A stretch of DNA of 26,772 nt from SCGC-AG-212-J23 sp035649175 (GCA_035649175.1 DASRKB010000211.1:1-26772), one strand, 5' to 3'; numbered from the stretch's first letter, positions 12,417 to 20,226 are shown. A program made the numbers and translations. The notes: generated by a model not told the origin, from the sequence alone.

Positions 12417-13694
12417 ATGAGCCCGCTGCTGACCGACCTGTACCAGCTCACCATGCTGCAGGCCTACTACGAGCGCGGCATGACCGATACCGCGGTGTTC
12501 GAGCTCTTCGTGCGCAAGCTCCCGCCGGGGCGGGACTTTCTCGTCGCGGCGGGACTCGAGCAGGCGCTCGAGTACGCCGAGGGCCTCGCCTTCCGTGAGG
12601 CGGACCTCGATTGGATCCGCGAGAGCGGCATCTTCAAGCCGGCCTTCGCCGAGCGGCTCGCGGGCCTGCGCTTCACCGGCGACATCGATGCGATGCCCGA
12701 AGGCACCGTCTTCTATCCCGACGAGCCGATCCTGCGCGTAGCGGCGCCGATGCCCGAGGCACAGCTTCTCGAGACGCGGATTCTCAACCTCATCCACTTC
12801 CAGACCGTGATCGCCTCCAAGGCGGCGCGCGTGCGGCTCGCTGCGCCGGGCAAGGGGCTCATCGACTTCGGCCTGCGCCGCGCGCACGGCGCGGAAGCCG
12901 GCCTCTACGCCGCGCGCGCCTCCTGGCTCGCCGGCTTCGACGGCACCGCGACAGCGCTCGCCGCGCCGCGCTTCGGCATCCCGGTGTTCGGCACCATGGC
13001 GCACTCCTTCGTGCAGGCGCACGAGAGCGAGTCGCAGTCCTTCGAGCACTTTGCCGTCGCGTTTCCCGACAACGCGGTGCTGCTCGTCGACACCTACGAC
13101 ACGGTGGAGGGGGTGCGCAAGGCGGTCCGGGTCCCCGGCCGGCTCAAGGGCGTGCGTCTCGACAGCGGAGACCTCGATTCGCTTTCCCGGGAGACAAGAA
13201 GGATTCTCGATGCGTCGGGAAGGCGAGACGCCATCATCTTCGCCAGCGGCAACCTCGACGAGGAACGCGTCGGGGCACTGGTGCGCGCCGGCGCGCCGAT
13301 CGACAGCTTCGGCGTGGGCACGGCGCTAACGACCTCGGCCGACGCGCCGTACCTCGATGCGGTCTACAAGCTGCAGGAGTACGCCGGGCGGCCGCGGCGC
13401 AAGCGCTCCACCGGCAAGGCGACCTGGCCGGGCCGCAAGCAGGTCTACCGCCGCGACGGCGCCGACGGGCGCTTCGCGGGCGACGTGGTCACGCTGGAGG
13501 GCGACGCGCAGCCGGGGGAGCCGCTCCTCGTGCCGGTCATGCGCGGCGGCCGGCGCCTGCCGCAGCCGACGCTCGTCGCGGCGCGCCAGCATTGCCTGGC
13601 CCAGCTCGCGTGCCTGCCGGCGCCTGCCTATCGCGCGGAGATCTCGCCCGCGCTGCGCTCACTCGCGGCGCAAGTCGACCGCGACGCGGGTTGA
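12417..13694 (+). CDS. pncB: Nicotinate phosphoribosyltransferase
   Basis: 425 residues. Makes nicotinate mononucleotide from nicotinate and PRPP in NAD salvage. It begins with the family start MSPLLTDLYQLTMLQAYYERGM and continues with FELFVRKLPPGRDFLVAAGL, the catalytic-domain segment DFGLRRAHGAEAG, VFGTMAHSFVQA, VRLDSGDLDSLSRE and SFGVGTALTTSADAPYLDAVYKLQEY. All expected blocks are present. The ATG at 12417 is the native family start, yet no Shine-Dalgarno precedes it; box 6 is centred 40.5 bp upstream, so a leaderless mRNA is predicted. The stop codon lies within box 7. It is the counterpart of pncB2 in the mycobacterial DosR regulon by function. Confidence 0.95.
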   Translation: MSPLLTDLYQLTMLQAYYERGMTDTAVFELFVRKLPPGRDFLVAAGLEQALEYAEGLAFREADLDWIRESGIFKPAFAERLAGLRFTGDIDAMPEGTVFYPDEPILRVAAPMPEAQLLETRILNLIHFQTVIASKAARVRLAAPGKGLIDFGLRRAHGAEAGLYAARASWLAGFDGTATALAAPRFGIPVFGTMAHSFVQAHESESQSFEHFAVAFPDNAVLLVDTYDTVEGVRKAVRVPGRLKGVRLDSGDLDSLSRETRRILDASGRRDAIIFASGNLDEERVGALVRAGAPIDSFGVGTALTTSADAPYLDAVYKLQEYAGRPRRKRSTGKATWPGRKQVYRRDGADGRFAGDVVTLEGDAQPGEPLLVPVMRGGRRLPQPTLVAARQHCLAQLACLPAPAYRAEISPALRSLAAQVDRDAG

Positions 13695-13704
13695 GATAGA
13701 TCAA
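13691..13704. promoter_or_regulatory. FNR/ANR-type box 7 (one weak half-site)
   Basis: TTGAG-ATAG-ATCAA, centre 13697.5, overlapping the stop codon of the preceding gene. It is 40.5 bp from the ATG at 13738, with TCTACT ending 6 nt before that ATG. Confidence 0.75.
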
Positions 13705-13737
13705 CACGCTCGCTGAGCTTCGGCGTCTACTGCACTC

Positions 13738-13914
13738 ATGGTGGAGCGGCCCCAACCGGGGCAGAAAGAGTCGGAGCTGACGCTGCTCATCGCGGAGCGG
13801 GCGTGCCGCCTCGCGCAGGAGCGCCAGATCGGCCCGGGACGCGAGCTCGACCTGTGGCTCGAGGCCGAAGCCCAGGTCAAGCGCGAGCGGGGGCTGGACA
13901 AGACAAGGAGATAA
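13738..13914 (+). CDS. DUF2934-family small protein
   Basis: 58 residues, MVERPQPGQKESELTLLIAERACRLAQER..IGPGRELDLWLEAEAQVKRERG. This is the DUF2934 pattern: IAERAYxLxxxRG-like helix, then a DxxxWLxAE block. Function is unknown; the family is common in proteobacteria and is often found near stress genes. There is no Shine-Dalgarno. TCTACT lies at -12 to -7 relative to the ATG, and box 7 is centred 40.5 bp upstream, so it is a predicted leaderless gene with its own promoter behind nicotinate phosphoribosyltransferase. Confidence 0.82.
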   Translation: MVERPQPGQKESELTLLIAERACRLAQERQIGPGRELDLWLEAEAQVKRERGLDKTRR

Positions 13915-14021
13915 GCATGCTCCGGACCGTTCCTGGAGCCACCGTTCTTTTGCTCGCGCGGCGTGGTGCGCGCCTATAACTGGTCCGGCAGGAAATAGGA
14001 AAAACAAACACAGTTACCCCG

Positions 14022-14090
14022 CGAACAAGTTGAGGTCGTCTCGGCGAACAAATCGAAGTCGTCCCCGCGAACAAATCGAAGTCGTCCCCG
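14022..14090. repeat. Three tandem 23-bp repeats
   Basis: Units at 14022-14044, 14045-14067 and 14068-14090. The last two are identical (CGAACAAATCGAAGTCGTCC plus CCG). The first differs at a few positions. There are no spacers, so this is not a CRISPR array. The last copy merges into the left arm of the inverted repeat. Confidence 0.85.
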
Positions 14091-14154
14091 CGAAGGCGGG
14101 GACTCACGTTGTTTTCTGGAAAGCAAACGGGGCCCCCGCCTTCGCGGGGGCGAC
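14081..14154. repeat. Inverted repeat, REP/MITE-like hairpin (possible bidirectional terminator)
   Basis: The left arm 14081-14101 and right arm 14134-14154 are reverse complements with one mismatch over 21 bp; the loop is 32 nt. Each arm itself contains the smaller palindrome CCCCGCGAAGGCGGGG. Elements of this type are dispersed in many proteobacterial genomes. Lying between two convergent genes, it could end transcription from both sides. Confidence 0.75.
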
Positions 14155-14180
14155 GATACACACCACCTTCTTCAGTGTCT

Positions 14181-14699
14181 CTACGGATTCAGCTTCTTCA
14201 CCACCTGCATCACCGTCGGCTCGGTGGTGGGCCTGACCTCGAACCCGAGCGCCCGCACGAAGCGCAGCATGGTGCGGTTCTCGCGAAGCACAAGGCCTTC
14301 CATGGTCGCGAATCCCTGCGATCTCGCGAAGTCGAGGAGAGCGAGCATGAGCAGACCGGCAACTCCGCTCTTGTGCCAGGCGTCATCGATGACGATGCCG
14401 AAGTCGCAGCTGTTGAGGGGCTCGATCGCCGCGTAGCGTGCTTCGCCGACGAGCGCGCCCTCCGCCTCGCACACGAATGCCATGGTGCGTGCATAGTCGA
14501 CGTGCGTAAACTGCTCCACCAGCGGCTCGCGGATCGCCCCCACGAACTTCATGAAGCGCATGCGGCGCGAGTCGGCGCACAACCGCTCGAGGAACGCGCG
14601 CTCGGCCGGGGCGTCCTCCGGGCAAATGGGGCGGATCGTCACCCGGCGGCCGTCGGCCAGCGTGTGTTGGCGCTCGAGCCCGGCGAGGGAGCCGACCAT
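14181..14699 (-). CDS. GNAT-family N-acetyltransferase, protein-acetyltransferase (Pat)-like
   Basis: 172 residues with a single GNAT domain. It opens DGRRVTIRPICPEDAPAERAFLERL, then SRRMRFMKFVGAI, GEARYAAIEPLNSCDFGIVIDDAWHKSGVAGLLM (acetyl-CoA binding; the usual Q/RxxGxG/A loop is represented by HKSGVAG) and LVLRENRTMLRFVRALGFEV. It resembles the acetyltransferase domain of Pat/YfiQ-type enzymes that acetylate acetyl-CoA synthetase. An acetyl-CoA synthetase with the target-type GK motif is encoded 5.5 kb away. The nearest FNR-type box (box 8) is 174 bp upstream of the ATG and faces both ways, so control is unclear. Confidence 0.85.
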   Translation of the reverse strand: MVGSLAGLERQHTLADGRRVTIRPICPEDAPAERAFLERLCADSRRMRFMKFVGAIREPLVEQFTHVDYARTMAFVCEAEGALVGEARYAAIEPLNSCDFGIVIDDAWHKSGVAGLLMLALLDFARSQGFATMEGLVLRENRTMLRFVRALGFEVRPTTEPTVMQVVKKLNP

Positions 14700-14946
14700 G
14701 GCTACCGCGGCAGGGCGAGGCGCCGACGATGGGTAGCGACCCGAGTCTTTTCGTAGCCGTTCATGCCCTTAATAGATCTTATCGCCCGCCGATGAGGCAG
14801 CCGCCGAGCGACAACGCTGCGGACGCATGCCATGGGCGCAGTCTGCGGCCCGGCGACGCGTCAGCGTTGACGCAGGTCAAATCCCTGGCGGGCAGCCTTG
14901 CGATATTGGCTGCCAACTCCCTTGCGCGATCGAAAGGCGGACGAGA
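14700..14946. other. Divergent promoter region between GNAT and USP genes
   Basis: 247 bp without a credible gene. It contains box 8 at 14867-14880, a GATATT -10-like hexamer at 14902-14907 and a moderately AT-rich patch at about 14768-14782. I see no terminator or small RNA signature. Confidence 0.6.
14867..14880. promoter_or_regulatory. FNR/ANR-type box 8
   Basis: TTGAC-GCAG-GTCAA, centre 14873.5, identical in sequence to box 10. With -41.5 geometry transcription begins near 14915, 7-8 nt after GATATT (14902-14907). This leaves a leader of about 32 nt with AAAGGCGG before the USP ATG at 14947. Confidence 0.85.
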
Positions 14947-15366
14947 ATGAAGGTTCTTCTCGCGGTGGACGGCTCCGAATGCGCGGCGCGCGCGGCCCGA
15001 TTCGTCGTCCAGCTCCTCGTCGGACGGGAAGCGCAGGTCGAGCTCGTCAATGTCCAGCCGCCCGTGGCGTATGCAGATCTGCTGTTCGCTGAGACCCGGG
15101 CCCGCGTCGACGAGCTAATTGCCGCACGTGGCCGCCGTGCCGCAAGGGACGCGCTCGACGCGATGGCGTCCGCCGGTATCACGAGCAGGCTGCACGTCCT
15201 GTCCGGCGATGCAGCACCGGTCATCGCCTCGACCGCGCGAGAACTTGGCTGTGGACTGATCATCATGGGGACGCGCGGGCTCGGCGCCGTCGCGGGCCTG
15301 GCGCTCGGCTCGGTGGCCGGCAAGGTCATCCATCTCGCCGAGGTTCCCGTCACCGTCGTCAAGTGA
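14947..15366 (+). CDS. Universal stress protein, co-transcribed with cation ATPase
   Basis: 139 residues, MKVLLAVDGSECAARAARFVVQLL..LIIMGTRGLGAVAGLALGSVAGKVIHLAEVPVTVVK. The G-x2-G-x9-G-S ATP-binding motif is present (GTRGLGAVAGLALGS). The stop codon overlaps the ATG of the P-type ATPase gene (TGATG), which implies translational coupling and a joint role, possibly sensing energy state for the pump (inference). A Shine-Dalgarno-like AAAGGCGG precedes the ATG, in keeping with the longer leader predicted from box 8. The same USP plus cation ATPase pairing occurs in the mycobacterial DosR regulon (Rv1996-Rv1997). Confidence 0.94.
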   Translation: MKVLLAVDGSECAARAARFVVQLLVGREAQVELVNVQPPVAYADLLFAETRARVDELIAARGRRAARDALDAMASAGITSRLHVLSGDAAPVIASTARELGCGLIIMGTRGLGAVAGLALGSVAGKVIHLAEVPVTVVK

Positions 15367-17759
15367 TGGATCGGGCTGTTCCCCCCGAGCGCCTGGAAGG
15401 ACTATCGCGCCTTGCGGGGCTGACAGATGCCGAGGCGCTTGCCCGCACCGCGCGGTTTGGCAAGAACCGCATCGTGGAGGCAACGCCAGGCGGCTGGATC
15501 CGGCTGCTCGCCGAGACCGCCAGGGACCCCATGCTGTGGTTCCTGCTCGGTGCGAGCGCGCTGTTCGCGATCGTAGGCGACTGGACGGAGGCCGCCATCC
15601 TGCTTGCCGCTCTCGTGCCGTTTATCGGCATGGACCTGTACCTTCACCGCCGCACCACCGCCTCGATAGAGGGGCTGTCGGGCCGCCTCGCGACGCGTGC
15701 CACGGTGGAACGCGCAGGGGCGCGGCGGACCGTTGCTTCCGTCGACGTGGTGCCCGGCGACCTTGCGGTGGTCGCAGCGGGCGAACCGTTTCCCGCAGAC
15801 GGTGTTCTGGTAAGCGGCACGGATCTGCAGGTGGACGAGTCGACGTTGACCGGGGAAGCGTTTCCGGTGCGCAAGGAGCCGCTCCTGCCCGCGCCCGGCG
15901 GAGATTCCTCGCGGGTGGACGCCTGCCATTGGGGCATGGCCGGCACGCGGCTCCTCACCGGCGAGGCTCTGCTGCGCGTCGTGTTCACCGGCGGCGAGAC
16001 GCTCTATGGCGAGATCGTGCGCTCGGCGGCGAGCGGCGCGCGTGGCCGCACGCCGCTGCAGGCCGCGGTGTCCAACCTCGTCGCGGTCCTTCTGGTGGTA
16101 GCCACTTTGATGTGCCTGGTGCTCGGGTGGGTGCGGATCCAGCAGGGCCATGGCGTGCTCGACGCGCTCCTCAGCGCCGTCACCCTGGCGGTCGCCGCCC
16201 TTCCGGAAGAGTTTCCCGTGGTCCTCACGTTCTTCCTCGGCGTTGGCGCGTACCGGCTCGCACGGCGCCAGGCCCTGGTGCGACGCGGGGTGGTGGTGGA
16301 AAACATCGGCCGCGTCACCTGCATTTGCTGCGACAAGACAGGCACGCTCACCGAGGGACGCCTGCAGCTCGCGCACCGCTGGCCTGCGCCGATGCTCGAC
16401 CCGGGCCGGCTGGTGCAACTTGCGGCCGCCGCCTCGCGCCGCGAGACGGGCGACCCGATGGACTGCGCCATCCTTGATGCCGCGGGCGACCCGCCATGGG
16501 AGCGCGTCGCGGTCTTTCCGTTCACCGAGGATCGCAAGCGCGAAACCGGCGTGGTGCGCGAGAAGGGCACCCTCATCGCGGCAGTGAAGGGCGCGCCCGA
16601 AGTGGTGCTCGCGCAGTGCATCCTCCGGCCCGAAGAGCGCGCGTACTGGCTGGCGCGCGTCGACGAGCGCGCCGGAGCCGGGCACAAGGTGATCGCGTGC
16701 GCGTGGCGCGAGCTCGACGACTGGCCCGGGGGCGAGCCTGACCGCGGTTTCCGGCTCGCCGGCGTATTGGGGCTGGAAGATCCGGTGCGCGAAGGGGTCG
16801 CCGACGCGGTGCGCGAATGCCGGAATGCCGGCATCCGGGTGATCATGGTGACCGGCGACCATCCCGCTACGGCGCGCGCGGTGGCGCGCGAGATCGGTCT
16901 GGACGATGCGGACGTGATCGCGCGCGCGGTGCCGGCGCAGAAGGTCGAGCTGGTGCGCAGTCTGCAGGCGAGCGGGGAGATCGTCGCGGTCACCGGAGAC
17001 GGGGTGAACGACGTGCCGGCGCTGCAGGCGGCCGACATCGGCATCGCCATGGGGCAGCGCGGCGCACGCAGCGCCCGGGAAGTGGCCGCGATCGTGCTGC
17101 TCGACGACAACTTCCGCAGCATCGTGCGCGCGATCGCGGAAGGCCGGCAGCTCTTCGCGAACCTGCAGCGCAGCTTTCAGTACCTGCTCACGATCCACCT
17201 GCCGCTCGTCGCGACCGCCGCGCTCGTGCCGCTCGCCGGCTATCCGCTGCTCTACCTGCCGGTGCACATCGTGCTGATCGAGCTCGTGATCCATCCGACC
17301 GCGCTGCTGGTATTCGAAGGACCCGCGGAGGCTTCCGTGCTCGCCCCGGCGCACAAGCCGGCACGCCCGCGCTTCTTCGACCGCTGGCAATGGCTTGCCA
17401 TCGGCGCCGCAGGAGCCGCCGTCACGCTGGTCGTCATGACAAGTTACGTGCGCAGCCTGGGCGTCGGCTACGAAGTCGACCATGCGCGCGCCATGGCGCT
17501 CGTCGCGCTTGCCGCATCGAGCGCCGGCATCACCGCCTGGCTGACAGGATTGCGCGGCGCAATGGCACGGGTCGCCGTGGCGGCCACGCTGGCGCTCGCC
17601 GTGCTGCTGGTCCAGACGCCCTTTGTCGCGCGTCTACTGCATCTCAAGCCGCTTCATGCAGATGACTGGATGCTCGCCGTCGGGGGCGGGCTGCTTGCCG
17701 CCCTTCTCTTGTCGCTTTCCTCCTTTGACCTCCGCCGGCGAACGGTGGCCCGGCTTTGA
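15366..17759 (+). CDS. P-type cation-transporting ATPase (type II-like)
   Basis: 797 residues, inner membrane. Order: amino-terminal cation-ATPase domain (LAGLTDAEALARTARFGKNRI), M1-M2, actuator domain with DESTLTGEAFPVRKE, M3-M4 with ALPEEFPVVLTFFLGVGAYRLAR, phosphorylation site CDKTGTLTEG, nucleotide-binding part with KGAPEVVLAQ, hinge VTGDGVNDVPALQAADIGIAMG, and M5-M10 in the last 200 residues. The M4 motif PEEFP differs from the PEGLP of Ca2+ pumps, so the ion is uncertain (Ca2+, Mg2+ or another cation). The ATG at 15366 overlaps the USP stop. Its 3' end faces the lipoprotein gene with a 22-bp gap. Confidence 0.94.
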   Translation: MDRAVPPERLEGLSRLAGLTDAEALARTARFGKNRIVEATPGGWIRLLAETARDPMLWFLLGASALFAIVGDWTEAAILLAALVPFIGMDLYLHRRTTASIEGLSGRLATRATVERAGARRTVASVDVVPGDLAVVAAGEPFPADGVLVSGTDLQVDESTLTGEAFPVRKEPLLPAPGGDSSRVDACHWGMAGTRLLTGEALLRVVFTGGETLYGEIVRSAASGARGRTPLQAAVSNLVAVLLVVATLMCLVLGWVRIQQGHGVLDALLSAVTLAVAALPEEFPVVLTFFLGVGAYRLARRQALVRRGVVVENIGRVTCICCDKTGTLTEGRLQLAHRWPAPMLDPGRLVQLAAAASRRETGDPMDCAILDAAGDPPWERVAVFPFTEDRKRETGVVREKGTLIAAVKGAPEVVLAQCILRPEERAYWLARVDERAGAGHKVIACAWRELDDWPGGEPDRGFRLAGVLGLEDPVREGVADAVRECRNAGIRVIMVTGDHPATARAVAREIGLDDADVIARAVPAQKVELVRSLQASGEIVAVTGDGVNDVPALQAADIGIAMGQRGARSAREVAAIVLLDDNFRSIVRAIAEGRQLFANLQRSFQYLLTIHLPLVATAALVPLAGYPLLYLPVHIVLIELVIHPTALLVFEGPAEASVLAPAHKPARPRFFDRWQWLAIGAAGAAVTLVVMTSYVRSLGVGYEVDHARAMALVALAASSAGITAWLTGLRGAMARVAVAATLALAVLLVQTPFVARLLHLKPLHADDWMLAVGGGLLAALLLSLSSFDLRRRTVARL

Positions 17760-17781
17760 CGCTGGCCATGGCGCGATCCGG

Positions 17782-18990
17782 CTAACGCGGCGGACGGCGC
17801 TCCATCCGCTGGAGGAGGCGCCGGTATAGAAGCAGCAGGCCGAACAGCGCGAGGAGGAGCGCGCCGATCAGCACGGCGACGACCACTAGCAGCGTCCTCG
17901 CCCACTCCATGCCTCGCGCCTCCGCGCGGCTCGCCATCTCCGCTACCTCCAGGAAGATCGCCTTGCGCTGCACGGTAATCGCCCCGGCCGCCTCGGTCAG
18001 GATGGCTGCGCGTTCCTTCTGGATAACCGACGCCATCTGCTCGAGGGTGCTCTGGCGCTCGCGCTCGATACGCGCAAACAGGTCTTGAAGCGCGGCCGAG
18101 CGCTCCTGCGCCAGTTTTTCCGGCATGGTGCCGACTTCGCGCACGGCGGATCCGGCGGCTGCCGTGAGCCCGCCCACGCTTTCGAGCAGGCGCTGGCTTT
18201 CGACCGTCGTCAGCGTTTGGTGCGTCAAGAGCTCGGCTTGCCAGCGCAGCGTGTAGGGCGTGCGCTGCGCAAGGAACAGCGCACGCTCGCCGAAGAGCCG
18301 CGCCTGCTCGGCCTGCTGCACCGCGGCGCGCATGGAGCTGATGGCCCCCTCGCCCGCCTCAGCGGAAATCGAGCCTGCGCGCGGGAGGTCCGAAAGCCGG
18401 ACATAGGCCACCTCGGCCGCCGTCTTTCGCTCGCCCGGCCAGCTCAGAATGAGCTCGCGCAGCGCGGAGCGCGTTGGCGCGTCCACCCAGCGCTCGGCGA
18501 GGTTCCACGCGTCCGTCTCGTTCAATTCCACCGCCTTGAGGACGCGCGCCTGCGGGCTGTCGGCGGGCTTGTCCCTGGCTTCGTGGCGTGAGCCATCGGC
18601 AACCAGGGTCGTGTGGGTCAGCATGTCGAGCAGCGCGTCGACCGGGTCGGGTCCCGTCACGATCCCGACCAGCGCGCTCCCGAGCGTCAGCCGCGTGGTG
18701 AGGCTGAATCGCCGGACCTCGGGGTCCGGGTCCGTCGCACCGGGCGCGGTCTCTGCCGTGACGCGCGCCAGCGCCGTGTCGGCGAGCGCGAGGAGCTGGC
18801 TCTGCAGGCGCGCCGCGTCGACGCTCGCCGCCGTCACACGCCGCTCGCGCGGATCGCCGCCCTGCGCGCCCGGCTTCTGGGGCGGCGGGTTGCCCGCACA
18901 GGCCGCGAGCGCCGCGGCTGCGGCCAGGGCGAGCGCGAATCGCCGACATGAGACAAAGCGTTCGCGTACCGGGCCTTGTCCTCGCTGCAT
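17782..18990 (-). CDS. Inner-membrane-anchored lipoprotein with coiled coil
   Basis: 402 residues. A lipoprotein signal peptide ends in the lipobox LAAC (RRFALALAAAAALAACAGNPPP, Cys about residue 31). A helical region of unknown function follows, and a long Gln/Glu/Arg-rich probable coiled coil (QERSAALQDLFARIERERQSTLEQMASVIQKERAAIL). Near the carboxy end lies one transmembrane helix (TLLVVVAVLIGALLLALFGLLLLY) with a basic tail. Tethering at both ends is unusual. I do not recognise the family. Start: the ATG at 18990 has GGAG six nt upstream (18993 is a second candidate). Box 9 predicts transcription from about 18999, so the leader is under 10 nt. Confidence 0.8.
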   Translation of the reverse strand: MQRGQGPVRERFVSCRRFALALAAAAALAACAGNPPPQKPGAQGGDPRERRVTAASVDAARLQSQLLALADTALARVTAETAPGATDPDPEVRRFSLTTRLTLGSALVGIVTGPDPVDALLDMLTHTTLVADGSRHEARDKPADSPQARVLKAVELNETDAWNLAERWVDAPTRSALRELILSWPGERKTAAEVAYVRLSDLPRAGSISAEAGEGAISSMRAAVQQAEQARLFGERALFLAQRTPYTLRWQAELLTHQTLTTVESQRLLESVGGLTAAAGSAVREVGTMPEKLAQERSAALQDLFARIERERQSTLEQMASVIQKERAAILTEAAGAITVQRKAIFLEVAEMASRAEARGMEWARTLLVVVAVLIGALLLALFGLLLLYRRLLQRMERRPPR

Positions 18991-19033
18991 CATTCGCTCC
19001 TGCCGCAGCCTAAGCATCGAACCCGCCGGCGAT

Positions 19034-19047
19034 TTGATCTGCATCAA
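19034..19047. promoter_or_regulatory. FNR/ANR-type box 9 (perfect consensus)
   Basis: TTGAT-CTGC-ATCAA, centre 19040.5, the only exact match to the textbook FNR/ANR palindrome. It lies between the end of alanine dehydrogenase and the lipoprotein gene, both on the minus strand. The predicted start near 18999, with TAGGCT at about -10, leaves a very short leader with GGAG. Confidence 0.88.
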
Positions 19048-19094
19048 GTGCGAATCTGCCAGCGAGAGCATCGGATCCCGCTCCGGAATACTCA

Positions 19095-20174
19095 TCATCG
19101 CCGGGTTTTCAGCGCCGCGGCGACGCCGCCGTGCACCACCTCGCCACGGTGCACCTGGAGGCCGGCGCGCAGGTGCGGGTTGGCGGCCAGCGCGGCCTCG
19201 ATGCCGCGCTCGGCCAGCTCCATCACGAGCGGCAGCGTGGCGCGGTTCAGCGCGTAGGTGGAGGTGCGCGGCACCGCGCCCGGCATGTTGGGCACGCAGT
19301 AGTGCAGGACGCCCGCGACTTCGAATACCGGCTCGGCGTGCGTGGTCGGCCGCGAGGTCTCGAAGCAGCCTCCCTGGTCGATCGAGACGTCGACCAGCAC
19401 CGCGCCGGGCCGGATCGAGCCGAGCATCGCGCGCGTCACGAGCTTTGGCGCCGTGTCGCCTGCGACCAGCGCGGCGCCGATCACCGCGTCGGCTTCGCGG
19501 ACCGCGTCGGCGATGGCGGCCGGAGAGGCGAGCGCGGTGGCCGCCCATCCGGCGAGCGACTGCAGCGGGCCGGCGGAGCGGCTGAGCACCGTGACTCGCG
19601 CACCCAGTGCGGCCGCGAGGCGAGCCGCGTTCGAGCCGACTACGCCGGCGCCGAGCACGACGACGTGGCCGGGCGGCACGCCGCCCGCGCCGCTCAGCAG
19701 GACGCCGCGGCCGCCCTGCGGGCGCTCGAGGAAATGCGCGGCTACCTGGACCGACATGCGTCCCGCCACCTCCGACATCGGTGCGAGCAGCGGCAGCCCG
19801 CCGCCGGGCGCGGTCACCGTTTCGTAGCCGATGGCGGTGACGCCGCTTGCGATCAGGTCGCGCGCCTGCTGCGGATCCGGCGCGAGGTGCAGGTAGGTGA
19901 AGAGCGCCTGGCCAGGGCGCAGGCGCGCTCGCTCGGCCGCGAGCGGCTCCTTCACCTTGACGAGGAGCTCGGCGCGCGCGTAGACCGCGGCGGCATCGCG
20001 CACGATCTCGGCGCCGGCCGCGGCGTACTGCGAGTCGTCGGCGCCGATCCCGGCCCCTGCGCCCGCCTCCACCATCACCTGGTGCCCGCGCGCTCGCAGC
20101 TCGCGCACGCTGTCCGGGGCGAGCCCGACGCGGTACTCGTGGGTCTTGATCTCTCTCGGTACGCCGATCCTCAT
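19095..20174 (-). CDS. ald: Alanine dehydrogenase
   Basis: 359 residues. Reversible NAD-dependent conversion of alanine and pyruvate; in the reductive direction it re-oxidises NADH. Visible blocks are MRIGVPREIKTHEYRVGL, LLVKVKEP with the catalytic Lys, FTYLHLA with the catalytic His, the NAD loop VVVLGAGVVGSNAARLAAALGA, DVSIDQGGCFETSRPTTH and YCVPNMPGAVPRTSTYALNRATLP. Start: the ATG at 20174 matches the family amino end. A TTCAAT hexamer at 20190-20185 places transcription at 20178, exactly 41.5 bp from box 10. This excludes the in-frame ATG at 20186 and leaves a 4-nt leader. Confidence 0.95.
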   Translation of the reverse strand: MRIGVPREIKTHEYRVGLAPDSVRELRARGHQVMVEAGAGAGIGADDSQYAAAGAEIVRDAAAVYARAELLVKVKEPLAAERARLRPGQALFTYLHLAPDPQQARDLIASGVTAIGYETVTAPGGGLPLLAPMSEVAGRMSVQVAAHFLERPQGGRGVLLSGAGGVPPGHVVVLGAGVVGSNAARLAAALGARVTVLSRSAGPLQSLAGWAATALASPAAIADAVREADAVIGAALVAGDTAPKLVTRAMLGSIRPGAVLVDVSIDQGGCFETSRPTTHAEPVFEVAGVLHYCVPNMPGAVPRTSTYALNRATLPLVMELAERGIEAALAANPHLRAGLQVHRGEVVHGGVAAALKTRR

Positions 20175-20212
20175 GCCGGTGGCCATTGAACCGGGTGGGC
20201 GGTGCGCCGGTG

Positions 20213-20226
20213 TTGACGCAGGTCAA
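20213..20226. promoter_or_regulatory. FNR/ANR-type box 10, between ald and the acs-pdh operon
   Basis: TTGAC-GCAG-GTCAA, centre 20219.5, identical to box 8. It is 42.5 bp from the acetyl-CoA synthetase ATG (20262, plus) and 41.5 bp from the predicted alanine dehydrogenase transcription start (20178, minus). Confidence 0.86.

Larger units (their letters stand above)
13915..14180. other. Non-coding convergent gap with repeats
   Basis: Gap of 266 bp between the DUF2934 gene and the convergent GNAT gene. It is less GC-rich in its middle than the flanks and holds a three-copy tandem repeat and a large inverted repeat, annotated separately. A minus-strand frame across it (14161-13877) is repeat-derived, and I do not believe it is coding. 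Confidence 0.7.

Noticed and set aside
12336..13049. Upstream extension of the Lon-remnant frame into the nicotinate phosphoribosyltransferase gene
   Set aside because: It is antisense to a conserved gene, crosses box 6, and family similarity begins only at the ATG at 12335.
14028..14041. Additional FNR-type box in the repeat region (TTGAGGTCGTCTCG)
   Set aside because: Only one half-site is present and it belongs to the 23-bp tandem repeat.
14022..14090. CRISPR array
   Set aside because: The 23-bp units are directly adjacent with no spacers, there are only three, and no cas genes are nearby.
13877..14161. 94-codon minus-strand frame across the repeat region
   Set aside because: Its sequence is made of translated repeats; such frames occur wherever the repeat inserts.
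15402..17483. 693-codon minus-strand frame opposite the P-type ATPase
   Set aside because: Antisense shadow of a well-conserved gene; no domain or promoter of its own.
20175..20186. ATG at 20186 as start of alanine dehydrogenase
   Set aside because: It lies within the predicted -10 hexamer region, upstream of the expected transcription start, and the family begins at MRIGVPRE.
19131..20189. 352-codon plus-strand frame opposite alanine dehydrogenase
   Set aside because: Antisense to a complete, conserved gene; Arg/His-rich composition.
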